Both the position numbers and the translations under genes were made by a program. Below, piece after piece: positions 1 to 9,270 of a DNA stretch of 47,134 nucleotides. Every line of letters starts with the position of its first letter. Position 1 is the first letter of the stretch. Source of the stretch: VMCP01 sp964645755. Lineage in GTDB: Bacteria; Bacteroidota; Bacteroidia; NS11-12g; UBA955. The notes beneath the pieces are model-generated. The model was not told the origin of the DNA. It saw only the letters and a list, made by a program, of their open reading frames with translations, and did no database searches. Location: contig CAZYBT010000011.1 of assembly GCA_964645755.1 (NCBI GenBank), positions 1 to 47,134 on the forward strand, in the 5' to 3' direction.

Positions 1-1620
1 ACATCCCTCAAGATATTAGATCCATTTTTAAAAGGAATCCTTGATTTTAAAGAAGGTACGGTTCGTGGTAATTTTCATATTTTTGGTACAACTGAAAAGC
101 CTAAGGCGGAGGGACTTTTGTCTGTAGAAAATGGTCGGGTAAAAGTTGACTATTTGGCAACCGAGTACACCTTTGCGGGCAATATAAAAGTAACTGAAAA
201 GGGTTTATTTTCGGTTCGTCCAATGAAAGTATTTGATGATTCGCGTAAGAATTTTGCGTGGATGAAAATGGCATTTACATATAAAGATTTTTCGAACTTT
301 TATCTCGATGTTCAATTTGATAGCCTGAAAAACTTCAAGGTATTGAATACCACAGAAAAAGAAAATGCATTGTTTTACGGTACAGCATGGGCTGATGGGA
401 ATTGCAGAATTTATGGTCCAATCGATAAAATCAACATGGATATCAATTTGAAACCTCGTAAAAATTCGGTTTTGTCGATTCAATATTTAACGGCTAATGA
501 GAATAAAATCTATGGCAGTATCATTTTTAGAAATCATTTAGGTAAAATACAAAGCAAGGAAGCTATTAAGAAAGAGGAGAGCAGTTTAGGAAAAATTACC
601 ATGAATATTTTTGCCACTCCAGATGCGGAAGTGCAGTTTATCATAGATAAAAAACTTGGAGACATCATCAAAGGTAGGGGTAATGGACAATTGAGAATGG
701 TCTACGACATTGATGGTAAATTTTACATGTTTGGGTCTTATATGGTAGAGCAAGGGGAGTATTCATTTTCATTGCCTGGAATTAATTTATTAAAGAAGAT
801 TTCATTAGATAAAGGGGGTAGCATTGTTTGGGATGGCGACCCATTCGATGCAACTGTTGACTTGATGGGTCGATTTGAAAAGAAAATTTCACCGTCGACA
901 TTGATGATTACTTCTTCGAGCGCTTCAAATTCATATCCGGCAACTAAGATTATAAGCATATTAAATTTGAAGGGAAATTTATTTAGTCCGCAAATTGGTT
1001 TTGACATTCAGGCACCGGAGCTGGCGGCCTCATCTGGTACGGCAGCTACGGAAGTAAATTCAGTTATACAAAGAATTAGAACCGACAAAGATGAAACCAT
1101 GAGACAGGCGGTGGCATTATTGTTATTTGGTAATTTTATACCTCCTTCGTTTTCGAGCAGCGGAGCATCGGCGGCCAGTAACTTTAGCGGAACGGGTTTT
1201 GCGGGAAATAGTGTTTCAACGATTGCAAGTTCTGTTGTGAATGATTTATTTTCAAAGTATGGAATACCAACTCGAATTCAAGTAAACATTGATGATGTGA
1301 GAAATTCTGCCGGAGCAAGCAATACCAAGCTTTTTGTGAATAGCGAGTGGTTTTTGTCGGACCGTTTGAGATTGGATTTGAATTATGACCCAACGGTGGC
1401 TGTTTTGGTGAACAGTATGGCTGTACCCATCAATTTTAACTTGGAATATAAAACTTCGGATGAAAATTGGCGGTTGAAGGCATTTTCGAGAAGTAGTAAT
1501 TTGTTGCTTAATAATGGATTAACAAATGGGGTTTCGGGAAATACACTTGGAGCGGGTATGTTATATCGTCGGGAATTTGAGACATTCAAACGAAAGAAAC
1601 CTAAAGTTAATCTGAAATAA
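1..1620 (+). CDS. TamB-like translocation/assembly protein, C-terminal part (partial)
   Basis: The reading frame is open from the first base of the window, so this is the last 539 residues of a longer gene and no start is visible; the TTG at 118 is internal. The sequence is rich in beta-strand repeats and ends in a region like the TamB C-terminal domain (DUF490), including the stretch VWDGDPFDATVDL near residue 276 of the visible part, a form typical of this family. TamB proteins are long periplasmic beta-helical proteins anchored in the inner membrane. They are thought to help outer-membrane protein assembly or to carry phospholipids between the membranes. In Bacteroidota they are often about 1500 residues, so about two thirds lies outside the window. 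A permease gene follows after 35 bases with its own -7 element. The family call is fairly sure; the exact role is inferred. Confidence 0.82.
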   Translation, partial: TSLKILDPFLKGILDFKEGTVRGNFHIFGTTEKPKAEGLLSVENGRVKVDYLATEYTFAGNIKVTEKGLFSVRPMKVFDDSRKNFAWMKMAFTYKDFSNFYLDVQFDSLKNFKVLNTTEKENALFYGTAWADGNCRIYGPIDKINMDINLKPRKNSVLSIQYLTANENKIYGSIIFRNHLGKIQSKEAIKKEESSLGKITMNIFATPDAEVQFIIDKKLGDIIKGRGNGQLRMVYDIDGKFYMFGSYMVEQGEYSFSLPGINLLKKISLDKGGSIVWDGDPFDATVDLMGRFEKKISPSTLMITSSSASNSYPATKIISILNLKGNLFSPQIGFDIQAPELAASSGTAATEVNSVIQRIRTDKDETMRQAVALLLFGNFIPPSFSSSGASAASNFSGTGFAGNSVSTIASSVVNDLFSKYGIPTRIQVNIDDVRNSAGASNTKLFVNSEWFLSDRLRLDLNYDPTVAVLVNSMAVPINFNLEYKTSDENWRLKAFSRSSNLLLNNGLTNGVSGNTLGAGMLYRREFETFKRKKPKVNLK

Positions 1621-1643
1621 CATATATTCTAATTTTACGCTGT

Positions 1644-1651
1644 TATCTTTG
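1644..1651 (+). promoter_or_regulatory. Bacteroidota -7 promoter element TATCTTTG
   Basis: TATCTTTG matches the Bacteroidota -7 consensus TAnnTTTG and ends only 4 bases before the ATG at 1656. I see no convincing TTG (-33) element at the usual distance. If used, the transcript would begin at or next to the start codon. Confidence 0.5.
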
Positions 1652-1655
1652 AAAA

Positions 1656-2924
1656 ATGTCTGTTCGAATTCCTTTGTTTGAATCCTTTAGAATGAGTGGT
1701 TCTGCCATCGTTCAAAATAAACTGAGGAGCTTATTGTCGGTATTGGGCATTACCATAGGTATTTTCTGCATCATTTCAGTTTATGCTTTGGTTCATTCAT
1801 TGGAGAAAAGTTTAAACAACCAATTTTCGAAATTTGGATCAGATGTTTTATTCGTTCAAAAATGGCCGTGGGACGATTTTGGTAGCAATTATCCGTGGTG
1901 GAGATATTTGAAAAGGCCCGTTACTAAGCCAGCAGAAGCGGATTTTATTGTCGATCGAATTTCCCCCAATAAAGTAAAAGCTGTTGCATATGCGTACTAT
2001 GTGGAAGCTGATGTAAAATCTGAAAAACAGGCACTGAAGAACATTTCGGTGAAGTGTTTAACGCATGAATACAATCAGATTCAATCAATTAATATTGAGG
2101 ACGGACGATATTTTAGTTTGGAAGAATCGAGTACCGCCAAACCTGTAGCGATTATTGGGCATCAAGTGGCGCAAGTACTGTATCCAGGAATGTCGGCTAT
2201 AGGAAAAAAAATAAGGATTGGAACAGGAGTGTGCACAATTGTAGGTGTCTGTGAAATGGAGGGTGAAAGTTTAATCAACAACAGTGCCGACAATGTGGTG
2301 TTTGTGAATGCGAAATGGGCTTTGGGGTATTTTCCGTATCAGAAAAGTGAAGATGCTCAGATCATGTTAAGGGCTTCCGACGGAGTGTCGCTTGATGATT
2401 TGAAGGTTGAAATATCAGGCATTATGAGAGCTTACCGAAAAATTAAACCGGGGGCTGAAGATGATTTTGCGGTTAACAAAATGTCGATGATTACCGATGC
2501 AATTTCAGGATTGTTTGATCAAATCAAAAAAATTGGTCTCATTATTGGCGCTTTTGCGATGTTGGTGGGATGCTTTGGGGTGGCCAATATTATGTTTGTT
2601 TCGGTGAAAGAGAGAACACAGGAAATCGGTATACAAAAAGCTTTGGGGGCAAAAAAATGGTTCATACAACTTCAATTTTTGTTTGAGAGTATTTGGTTGT
2701 GTTTGGCGGGTGGATTGATTGGAATGTTTTTGGTCTGGCTTGTTTTATGGGCGTTGAATGCTGCAGTGGCTTCATCATTGGGAGCAGGGGCTTCATTGAC
2801 ATTAGGTGCAGAAGATGCACTTATAGGAATTGGTACATCTGTTTTTGTTGGCATATTTTCGGGATTGGTGCCAGCAGTTTCGGCGTCGAACTTAGATCCC
2901 GTGATTGCCATTCGTTCAAAATAG
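1656..2924 (+). CDS. MacB/FtsX-type ABC transporter permease
   Basis: The 422-residue protein has the full MacB permease plan: a first membrane helix near residues 22-50, a large periplasmic MacB-type core domain (about 55-270), and a C-terminal FtsX domain with three membrane helices (about 285-310, 340-370 and 380-410). The FtsX signature VKERTQEIGIQKALGAK sits near residue 315. Such permeases work as dimers with a cytoplasmic ATPase and act by mechanotransmission on periplasmic partners or exported substrates, rather than by carrying substrate through the membrane. No ATPase gene is adjacent, so the partner must be encoded elsewhere. The ATG at 1656 follows a -7 element. The next gene starts 7 bases after the stop, so the two are probably cotranscribed. 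The substrate is unknown. Confidence 0.85.
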   Translation: MSVRIPLFESFRMSGSAIVQNKLRSLLSVLGITIGIFCIISVYALVHSLEKSLNNQFSKFGSDVLFVQKWPWDDFGSNYPWWRYLKRPVTKPAEADFIVDRISPNKVKAVAYAYYVEADVKSEKQALKNISVKCLTHEYNQIQSINIEDGRYFSLEESSTAKPVAIIGHQVAQVLYPGMSAIGKKIRIGTGVCTIVGVCEMEGESLINNSADNVVFVNAKWALGYFPYQKSEDAQIMLRASDGVSLDDLKVEISGIMRAYRKIKPGAEDDFAVNKMSMITDAISGLFDQIKKIGLIIGAFAMLVGCFGVANIMFVSVKERTQEIGIQKALGAKKWFIQLQFLFESIWLCLAGGLIGMFLVWLVLWALNAAVASSLGAGASLTLGAEDALIGIGTSVFVGIFSGLVPAVSASNLDPVIAIRSK

Positions 2925-2931
2925 GAAAATA

Positions 2932-5145
2932 ATGAAAAAGTATATTGCAATAGGCATTTTGTTTGGATTGTATATTGGGTTAAAGGCTCAAAAGGATTCA
3001 TTGAAAGTGGTCAAGAGAGATTCAACTCAAAAAATTGAAGCGGTTGAAATTAAAGTTCAAGGTAATGTGATCGAAAATCAGGGAGATAAATTGGTTTATA
3101 ATGCTGCCATGGATGTGACTAGCAGAGGTTTATCGGCTAGTGATATGATGGCAAAAGTACCGATGGTGGAGGTTGACATGGATGGTAATGTTTCAATGAG
3201 GGGAAATCGGAATGTGAGGGTACTCATCAATGGAAGGCCAAGTGGCCTATTATCGGGAAATTTGGCGGATGCACTGAAATCTCTGTCTGCCGATGACATA
3301 GAAAAAATAGAGGTCATGACAAATCCCTCGGCTAAGTATGATGCTGAAGGTTCTGGTGGAGTGATCAATATTATCATGAAAAATGTAAAACTAAAAGGAA
3401 ATACGGGTAATATTAGGGCAGGATTGGGAACCAGAAGTGCAAATTTGGGTGGAACTTTGTCGATCCAAAGGGGAAAAACCAATTACACGTTGATGCTTGG
3501 CGGTCATATGTGGCGAACATGGGGTGAGAGTTCAACAAATAGAGAAAATGAAGTTTCAGGTGTTTGGAATCAAATGAAACAGTTTTCCGACTTTAACAAC
3601 TGGGGTGGGGGTCCGAAATTAACATTGAGTGTGGATCATGTTTTTGATAAAAAAAATGCCTTGAGCGTATCTGCTTCTGTGAATACGAATTGGAGAAGTA
3701 CTGTGAATCAATGGACCACAGAAATTGGCAAGAAGGACAGTGTTTTGAATTTTTTATGGAATCAAGATGCAGATCGATTTTCAACCAATTTGGGTTATGA
3801 TTTGAACATAGACTATCGTAGGAAATTTGAGAAAAAAGATAGAGAATTTGGTTGGTCGGCGCAGATTTCAAGAAACGTAGATCATTCAGATTATGTGAGC
3901 CAACGTTTGAATCAACAAAATGTGATTTATCGGGATGAAAAAAGTTTAAACATTGGAGAAAATATTGAGATTTCGTCTCAGATGGACTTCACCGAACCTA
4001 TTTCAAAGAAATTGAGTTTGGAAACAGGGGTTAAGGGAATTGTGAGGCTTGTGAACAGTGATTATCATTTTGACACATTTAATTATGCCATGAATGAGTA
4101 TTCAACAATGAGCGACAGAAATAATCGGTTCAATTATTATCAAAATGTAGGTGCAGCATATGTGCAGTTCAACTATCTGGTGAATGAAAATTACAGTTTA
4201 AAAATTGGGGGAAGATTTGAAGCAACTGCATTTGGTGGCGGAATGGAAAAGCCAGCAGATAGCAGCTTCACGGGTAAGCCCTATGCTAACTTTATCCCAT
4301 TTGTAAATGTTTCACGAAAACTTGGAAAAGGTGGATTTGTAAAATTTAATTACACACAGAGAATTCAACGACCAAGTTTGTTTTATTTAAATCCTTACAC
4401 AAATTTCAGTGATCCTTTGAATCTTACCACGGGGAATCCATATTTGGCGCCTGAAATTAGTTCTAATTATGAAATTTCTGTTGGCAATTACACCCAGTTT
4501 GGTGGATTTGGATTGAATATTTACCACAAAATATTGAATGATGCAATTGAAACTTACAGATTGGTAGATGCAAATAAAGTATACAGAACAACATATGGCA
4601 ACATAGGAAGAAATATAACCAGTGGATTGGATATAAATGTTAATTTAAAAGGTAAAAAGTGGATGATTTCTGGCAATGGTGGCTTGGGTATTGTAGATAT
4701 CAGCAGCACTGTTGATACAGGATTAATTGCAGGTTTGAAAACTCAAGGTATTGTATATTCAGCGGGCATTCGTGGATCATTGAGCTTTGGGAAAAATTGG
4801 ATGATTGAATTGTTTTCAAGATTCAATGCGCCTTCATATTCTTTACAAGGATATACCGCAAATTGGTTTTTTCACATGATTGGAATTAAAAAAAGGTTCA
4901 ATAAAGACAAGGGAGGAATTGGTTTGGGCATTGATAATCCGCTGGCTTGGCAGGTAGATTACAAAACAGAGAATAAAGGTTTGGATTTTAATTTTTTTGA
5001 GGTTAGGAGAACCAACATGTGGGGATTTAGGATCAATTTTGATTATTCCTTTGGATCTATTGAAAGTGAAAAGATTAAGCCTGTAGAACGAAAATTGAAG
5101 AATGACGATTTAAAGGACGGCGAGAGTCAAGGTGGGCAGCAATAA
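2932..5145 (+). CDS. TonB-dependent-receptor-like outer-membrane beta-barrel protein
   Basis: I chose the ATG at 2932 because it begins a good signal peptide (hydrophobic stretch, then GLKAQ near residues 16-20); an in-frame TTG at 2905 overlaps the previous gene and adds nine unlikely residues. The mature protein starts with a TonB-receptor plug (about residues 35-150, with LINGRPSGLLSG and YDAEGSGGVINIIMKN). A long beta-barrel of the OMP_b-brl_3 type follows, with the hallmark FNYTQRIQRPSLFYLNPY near residue 475. The length of 737 residues is normal for this family. The usual N-terminal carboxypeptidase-regulatory domain is absent. These proteins sit in the outer membrane and many import ligands using TonB energy; the ligand cannot be told from the sequence. 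It probably shares a transcript with the permease upstream. Confidence 0.85.
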   Translation: MKKYIAIGILFGLYIGLKAQKDSLKVVKRDSTQKIEAVEIKVQGNVIENQGDKLVYNAAMDVTSRGLSASDMMAKVPMVEVDMDGNVSMRGNRNVRVLINGRPSGLLSGNLADALKSLSADDIEKIEVMTNPSAKYDAEGSGGVINIIMKNVKLKGNTGNIRAGLGTRSANLGGTLSIQRGKTNYTLMLGGHMWRTWGESSTNRENEVSGVWNQMKQFSDFNNWGGGPKLTLSVDHVFDKKNALSVSASVNTNWRSTVNQWTTEIGKKDSVLNFLWNQDADRFSTNLGYDLNIDYRRKFEKKDREFGWSAQISRNVDHSDYVSQRLNQQNVIYRDEKSLNIGENIEISSQMDFTEPISKKLSLETGVKGIVRLVNSDYHFDTFNYAMNEYSTMSDRNNRFNYYQNVGAAYVQFNYLVNENYSLKIGGRFEATAFGGGMEKPADSSFTGKPYANFIPFVNVSRKLGKGGFVKFNYTQRIQRPSLFYLNPYTNFSDPLNLTTGNPYLAPEISSNYEISVGNYTQFGGFGLNIYHKILNDAIETYRLVDANKVYRTTYGNIGRNITSGLDINVNLKGKKWMISGNGGLGIVDISSTVDTGLIAGLKTQGIVYSAGIRGSLSFGKNWMIELFSRFNAPSYSLQGYTANWFFHMIGIKKRFNKDKGGIGLGIDNPLAWQVDYKTENKGLDFNFFEVRRTNMWGFRINFDYSFGSIESEKIKPVERKLKNDDLKDGESQGGQQ

Positions 5146-5171
5146 AATTTTTAAATTTGATGCTGATTTCT

Positions 5172-5179
5172 TATCTTTG
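5172..5179 (+). promoter_or_regulatory. Bacteroidota -7 promoter element TATCTTTG
   Basis: TATCTTTG (TAnnTTTG consensus) ends 4 bases before the ATG at 5184. This is the same arrangement as at 1644-1651. It supports 5184 rather than the in-frame TTG at 5157 as the start. Confidence 0.5.
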
Positions 5180-5183
5180 TTGG

Positions 5184-5582
5184 ATGGATATTTCTGGAAA
5201 AGTGATACAAATTTTACCAAAACAAACGGGAAATGGTAAAAATGGAACTTGGGAAAAGCAAGACTATGTGATTGAAATACAAGGAACTTACCCTAAGAAA
5301 GTATGTTTTAATTTGTGGGGTGCTAAAATTTCACAATTTGATATCAAAGAAGGCGAATTCATCAATATTGGAATTGATATCGAAAGTCGTGAATATCAAG
5401 GCCGTTGGTACACAGATGTTCGTGCGTGGAAGGTTGAAAGACCAGGTGCTAATGGTGCTGGTGCTCCTATGGGGCAGCCAATGTCTAACACATCGGCTCC
5501 TTTACAGGATCCATTTACATCGGGTGATGTAGCAGATCCATTCGTTTCTGGAAGCAGTGATGCCGACGATTTGCCGTTCTAA
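5184..5582 (+). CDS. DUF3127 protein, OB-fold-like with SSB-like C-terminal tail
   Basis: The 132-residue protein matches DUF3127, a Bacteroidota family. Residues 1-85 carry the conserved strands (start MDISGKVIQILPKQTG, then QDYVIEIQGTYPKKVCFNLW and EYQGRWYTDVRAWKVE). A low-complexity linker rich in Gly, Ala, Pro and Ser follows, and the protein ends in DADDLPF. That layout, an OB-type core, a disordered linker and an acidic DDLPF tip, is the layout of single-stranded DNA-binding protein, where the tip recruits repair and replication enzymes. DNA binding is an inference; no function is established for the family as far as I know. The start at 5184 is chosen over the in-frame TTG at 5157 because of the conserved N-terminus and the -7 element in between. 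Confidence 0.8.
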   Translation: MDISGKVIQILPKQTGNGKNGTWEKQDYVIEIQGTYPKKVCFNLWGAKISQFDIKEGEFINIGIDIESREYQGRWYTDVRAWKVERPGANGAGAPMGQPMSNTSAPLQDPFTSGDVADPFVSGSSDADDLPF

Positions 5583-5664
5583 AACTGTCACGGAAAAATC
5601 ATCTTTTTCAAATTGAAATACAGACGGTCAGCAAAAATCGTCTATCAATATTAAACCCAAACGA

Positions 5665-8600
5665 ATGATTGAATCAATAAAATCAAAATCAAAAAATATA
5701 AGACATACGTTCCTCGCGTTTGTCTTTTTTATTTTAGGGCAAAATCTATTTGGTGCCACTTACTACGTGAGTCCATCTGGTAGCAACGCCAATGCAGGAA
5801 CCACGAGTGGAGCTCCTTTTTTAACCATACAATACGCAATGAATACGGCAAGTGCTGGAGATGTTATTGTGATTGCATCTGGTACGTATAATTTGGCGGT
5901 AACCACATCCAAAAGTGTAACTTTCGACATAGATGGCGCTTCAGTCACTATTAAATCGCTGAGGATGAAAACAGCAGCAGCAAATATTTCAATTTCTGCG
6001 ACTACGAGTAACGGAGAATTGTTTATTTCAGATTCTTTAGATTTATCAACCGGGTTGATAAAAATTGTGGGAACTGCCACCGCTGATTTAAAATTGATGC
6101 CTGGCTGTAAAATTGTTGGCGGAAATAAAAATAGTTTTGTAGACGGCGGATTTTGGATCGGGCAAACGGCGAATAATGCCATGACTTGGGCTGTTGGTTC
6201 GGGTGCTGATTACAGACCAATTACTGCAGTAAGTTTCTCTAAAAGCGGCGCTACTCCTGAATATTATTTTGCAAAAGTTTTGGCCGGGGGACCATCATTT
6301 ACGGTCTCTTTACCTGCTACAACCCGTAATATTTCAACGGTTCACCACTATTATTTAAATACCACAGCCAGTAATTCTGTTGCAAACAATTTTGTGATGA
6401 AGTTTAGCTACGATACTGTAACCAATGATGATTATGTATATGATGCGCCAAACTTACAACTTTTGACCTCAAATGGTTCATCGGCTTGGACAATCAACAC
6501 GAGTGGCGGTACCGCTGCAAGATTAGGAACGATTTCGTCGACTTCTATGACGAATTTACCGGGTTATTATATTTTAGGAAACAAATTGGGTTCTGCTTCG
6601 CCTGCATATTTTGGTGGACTAAATACATTGGGGAGTTCAGAATCATTTGCTGGTTATAAAGTGGTTGGAGGTTGTGAAGGTGATACAGTCTTCTTCTACA
6701 GCATTTCACGATCTAATAGCTCGCTTATTTCAACATATACTTGGGATTTTGGGGATGGCTCACCTGTAAAATATGGTGCAAGTACTTGGCACATTTTTGC
6801 GAGAACTGTGCCAGGAACACCTGCAAGTTATACCTATATTGTATCCTTGCAAACTGAAAATGCAACCCATATCGATAAAGCATATAACATTGTAACAATT
6901 GGAAATACGCCGCGCGTTCCATTAGCTTCGAATATTTTCACTCAAAGTGCTGATTTATTGCCGATTACAAAAGAATTTGTTTGCCAAGGGCAAACAACTA
7001 GAATCACGGATACATATAATCCACCAACTGGAGAGGTCATTTCAAAGAAAATTTGGACCATCACTCCAACTACGCCTTCTTATAGTAGGGGGGGCAGTGC
7101 ACCTTATTTGGGCTATCGTGATTCTATCCGAATTCATTATAAATTTCCAACCGCTGGTGCTTACAAAATTTATTTAACTCGAACAACTTCATTTGGTTGC
7201 ACCGCAAAAGATAGCTTTAACTTTATTTTGAGGGCAAAACCTACCGTTTCGATAGATGCTATAGATCAATGTTGGGATGTGAATAAGTCAATTGCCATTT
7301 CAAATACAACGGCTGAACCTGTTCCAGATAAAATGCAAAGTTGGAAGTGGGATTTAGGAGATGGAACAAAAATAAATGGAGCAGCACCGGCATTGAACAA
7401 AACTGTATTACACAAGTTCGCCACTCCTGGAGCTAGGATGATAAAATTGGTAGTGACATCGGATGCTGATTGTAAGGACTCTACAACAAAGATTGTCAAT
7501 CTTTTTGCAAAACCAGATGCACAATTTACGGTTACAAAAACATGTATTGGTGAAGTTACAAACACTTTGAATAATTCGAGTGTTGCTTCGCCTGAAGCGG
7601 TTCAATTCTACATTTGGAAATACGGAGATGGATCTCCTCAAGATTCGTCTTTTCCAAACACATCACACACTTATGCTAAGGTTGGATTGTACAAAATGAT
7701 TTTGGAAGTACAGTCGATGAATATGTGCATTGATACGCAAGCTGTTTGGTTTAGGGTTCACCCGAAACCAACACCTAAATATGCTGTTAAGGAAGCTTGT
7801 TTTGGAGATGTAACTAAGTTTAGAAGACTCATTGATAAATACCCACGTCAGGATAGTATGTTCTGGAATTGGAGATTTGATGACTCAATTTTTAGAACAG
7901 ACACCGCTGAAACCGTATTGTTTTCGCAGCCAGGTGTTCATAAAGCAACTTTAATTGGAACTTCAAAAGCGGGTTGTCAAGATTCTACTTCTGGGGTTTT
8001 CCAAGTTTTCTATAAACCAATTCCAAGTTTTGGATTGGATGTTTTAGCTGTTCCAAACGACTCAATCCAATGTCAGAAGTGGAATAAATTCACCATGAAT
8101 ATGAATTATGGAATTGATCCTAATGATACCGTTCAAGATACTCGTTTTCATTGGGGAGACACCCTTGTTCAATCACCAATAGTTGATAATTATCATTCTT
8201 ACGATACAACGGGAATATACACTCAAAAATTATATGTTTCCAACATACATGGTTGTGCGGATAGTCTTACCCATCAATATGTGGTTGTAGCCTCTCCTAG
8301 AGCTGGATTTGGTTTTGATGGTTTGTGTGTGCCCGACTCAGTTCAATTCACAGATACTTTCTCAAAATCTTTAACAACCATTACAAATCGCTATTGGGAT
8401 TTTGGTAATGGAACTTTTGATACTGGATCAATTGCGAAGAAAACTTATTATACCAATTCAGGTCCATTCAATGCTTCACTGATTGTTGAAACCAACAATG
8501 GTTGTTCCGATACCATGTTCAAAACGGTGAATACATTGATCGATAAGCCTGTTGTAAATTGGATATTATCAGGCAGTATGCCGTTATGTAAAGGAGATTC

Positions 8601-9267
8601 TGCAACGTTTACAGTATCTGGAGGAGATTCTATTGTCTGGCTTGCAGATAATGACAGCATATGGGCAAAACCGTTCAGCAAAACTGGAAACTATAAATTT
8701 GTTGTCTACAATAAAGGAAATTGTCCTGTAATGGATAGCGTTCAAGTATATGCATATCCACCAGCAATGATCAAAGCGCACAATGACACAGCAATTTTCA
8801 GAGGAAGACGAGCTGAAATTTACGTTTCAAATGCGTTAAAAGATTTCCGTTGGTATCCAAGTAAATTTGTTTTAGACTCAACGGCAGTTGGAACAAAAAC
8901 GATTCAGTTAACGGATTCAATTACCTTATTTGTTGAAGCAACAGATTCAAATGGGTGTAAAGATTTGGATTCAATTCACATAAACGTGATTGATCCTCCA
9001 TTGGTTAAAATTCCTAATTTAATTACTCCAAATGGAGATAAATTCAACGAGTATTGGGATTTAATTGAGATTCCAGATATTTTCTTATTCGACATTATAA
9101 TCAGTGATCGTCAAGGAAAGAGAGTTTATGAATCTACCAATTATATGAATGATTGGAATGGGGTAGACTCAGATGGGAAAGTACTTCCTAACGGGGTATA
9201 TTTTTATTACATGAAAAATAGACAAACTTCAGATGTGTATAGAGGATACATACAAATTATCCGATAA
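5665..9267 (+). CDS. PKD-repeat surface adhesin with type B T9SS sorting domain
   Basis: A 1200-residue secreted protein. An N-terminal signal peptide (hydrophobic core about 16-27) is followed by a region like the start of right-handed beta-helix proteins (YYVSPSGSNANAGT near 33). After a middle region come about six PKD-like Ig folds, marked by WDFGDG-type motifs near residues 359, 559, 650, 735, 828 and 909. The last 85 residues (from PNLITPNGDKFNEYW near 1116, through DRQGKRVYES, to YRGYIQIIR) are the gliding-motility-associated C-terminal domain (CHU_C type), the type B signal for the type IX secretion system. The protein should be exported by Sec, then by T9SS, and held on or released from the surface. 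The PorP/SprF gene starts 3 bases after the stop; type B cargo is often paired with such a protein, which is needed for its secretion. The ligand is unknown. Confidence 0.9.
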   Translation: MIESIKSKSKNIRHTFLAFVFFILGQNLFGATYYVSPSGSNANAGTTSGAPFLTIQYAMNTASAGDVIVIASGTYNLAVTTSKSVTFDIDGASVTIKSLRMKTAAANISISATTSNGELFISDSLDLSTGLIKIVGTATADLKLMPGCKIVGGNKNSFVDGGFWIGQTANNAMTWAVGSGADYRPITAVSFSKSGATPEYYFAKVLAGGPSFTVSLPATTRNISTVHHYYLNTTASNSVANNFVMKFSYDTVTNDDYVYDAPNLQLLTSNGSSAWTINTSGGTAARLGTISSTSMTNLPGYYILGNKLGSASPAYFGGLNTLGSSESFAGYKVVGGCEGDTVFFYSISRSNSSLISTYTWDFGDGSPVKYGASTWHIFARTVPGTPASYTYIVSLQTENATHIDKAYNIVTIGNTPRVPLASNIFTQSADLLPITKEFVCQGQTTRITDTYNPPTGEVISKKIWTITPTTPSYSRGGSAPYLGYRDSIRIHYKFPTAGAYKIYLTRTTSFGCTAKDSFNFILRAKPTVSIDAIDQCWDVNKSIAISNTTAEPVPDKMQSWKWDLGDGTKINGAAPALNKTVLHKFATPGARMIKLVVTSDADCKDSTTKIVNLFAKPDAQFTVTKTCIGEVTNTLNNSSVASPEAVQFYIWKYGDGSPQDSSFPNTSHTYAKVGLYKMILEVQSMNMCIDTQAVWFRVHPKPTPKYAVKEACFGDVTKFRRLIDKYPRQDSMFWNWRFDDSIFRTDTAETVLFSQPGVHKATLIGTSKAGCQDSTSGVFQVFYKPIPSFGLDVLAVPNDSIQCQKWNKFTMNMNYGIDPNDTVQDTRFHWGDTLVQSPIVDNYHSYDTTGIYTQKLYVSNIHGCADSLTHQYVVVASPRAGFGFDGLCVPDSVQFTDTFSKSLTTITNRYWDFGNGTFDTGSIAKKTYYTNSGPFNASLIVETNNGCSDTMFKTVNTLIDKPVVNWILSGSMPLCKGDSATFTVSGGDSIVWLADNDSIWAKPFSKTGNYKFVVYNKGNCPVMDSVQVYAYPPAMIKAHNDTAIFRGRRAEIYVSNALKDFRWYPSKFVLDSTAVGTKTIQLTDSITLFVEATDSNGCKDLDSIHINVIDPPLVKIPNLITPNGDKFNEYWDLIEIPDIFLFDIIISDRQGKRVYESTNYMNDWNGVDSDGKVLPNGVYFYYMKNRQTSDVYRGYIQIIR

Positions 9268-9270
9268 TTT

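Noticed and set aside
2693..2932. A 79-codon frame overlapping the permease gene
   Set aside because: It lies in another frame of a clear MacB-type permease gene and has no likeness to a known family.
5583..5664. Promoter for the type B adhesin
   Set aside because: No TAnnTTTG element could be found in this 82-base gap; the gene probably has a promoter of another kind or is read through.
5665..9267. PKD repeats as DNA-level tandem repeats or CRISPR-like array
   Set aside because: The similarity is only at protein level (WDFGDG motifs); spacing is uneven and the bases are diverged.
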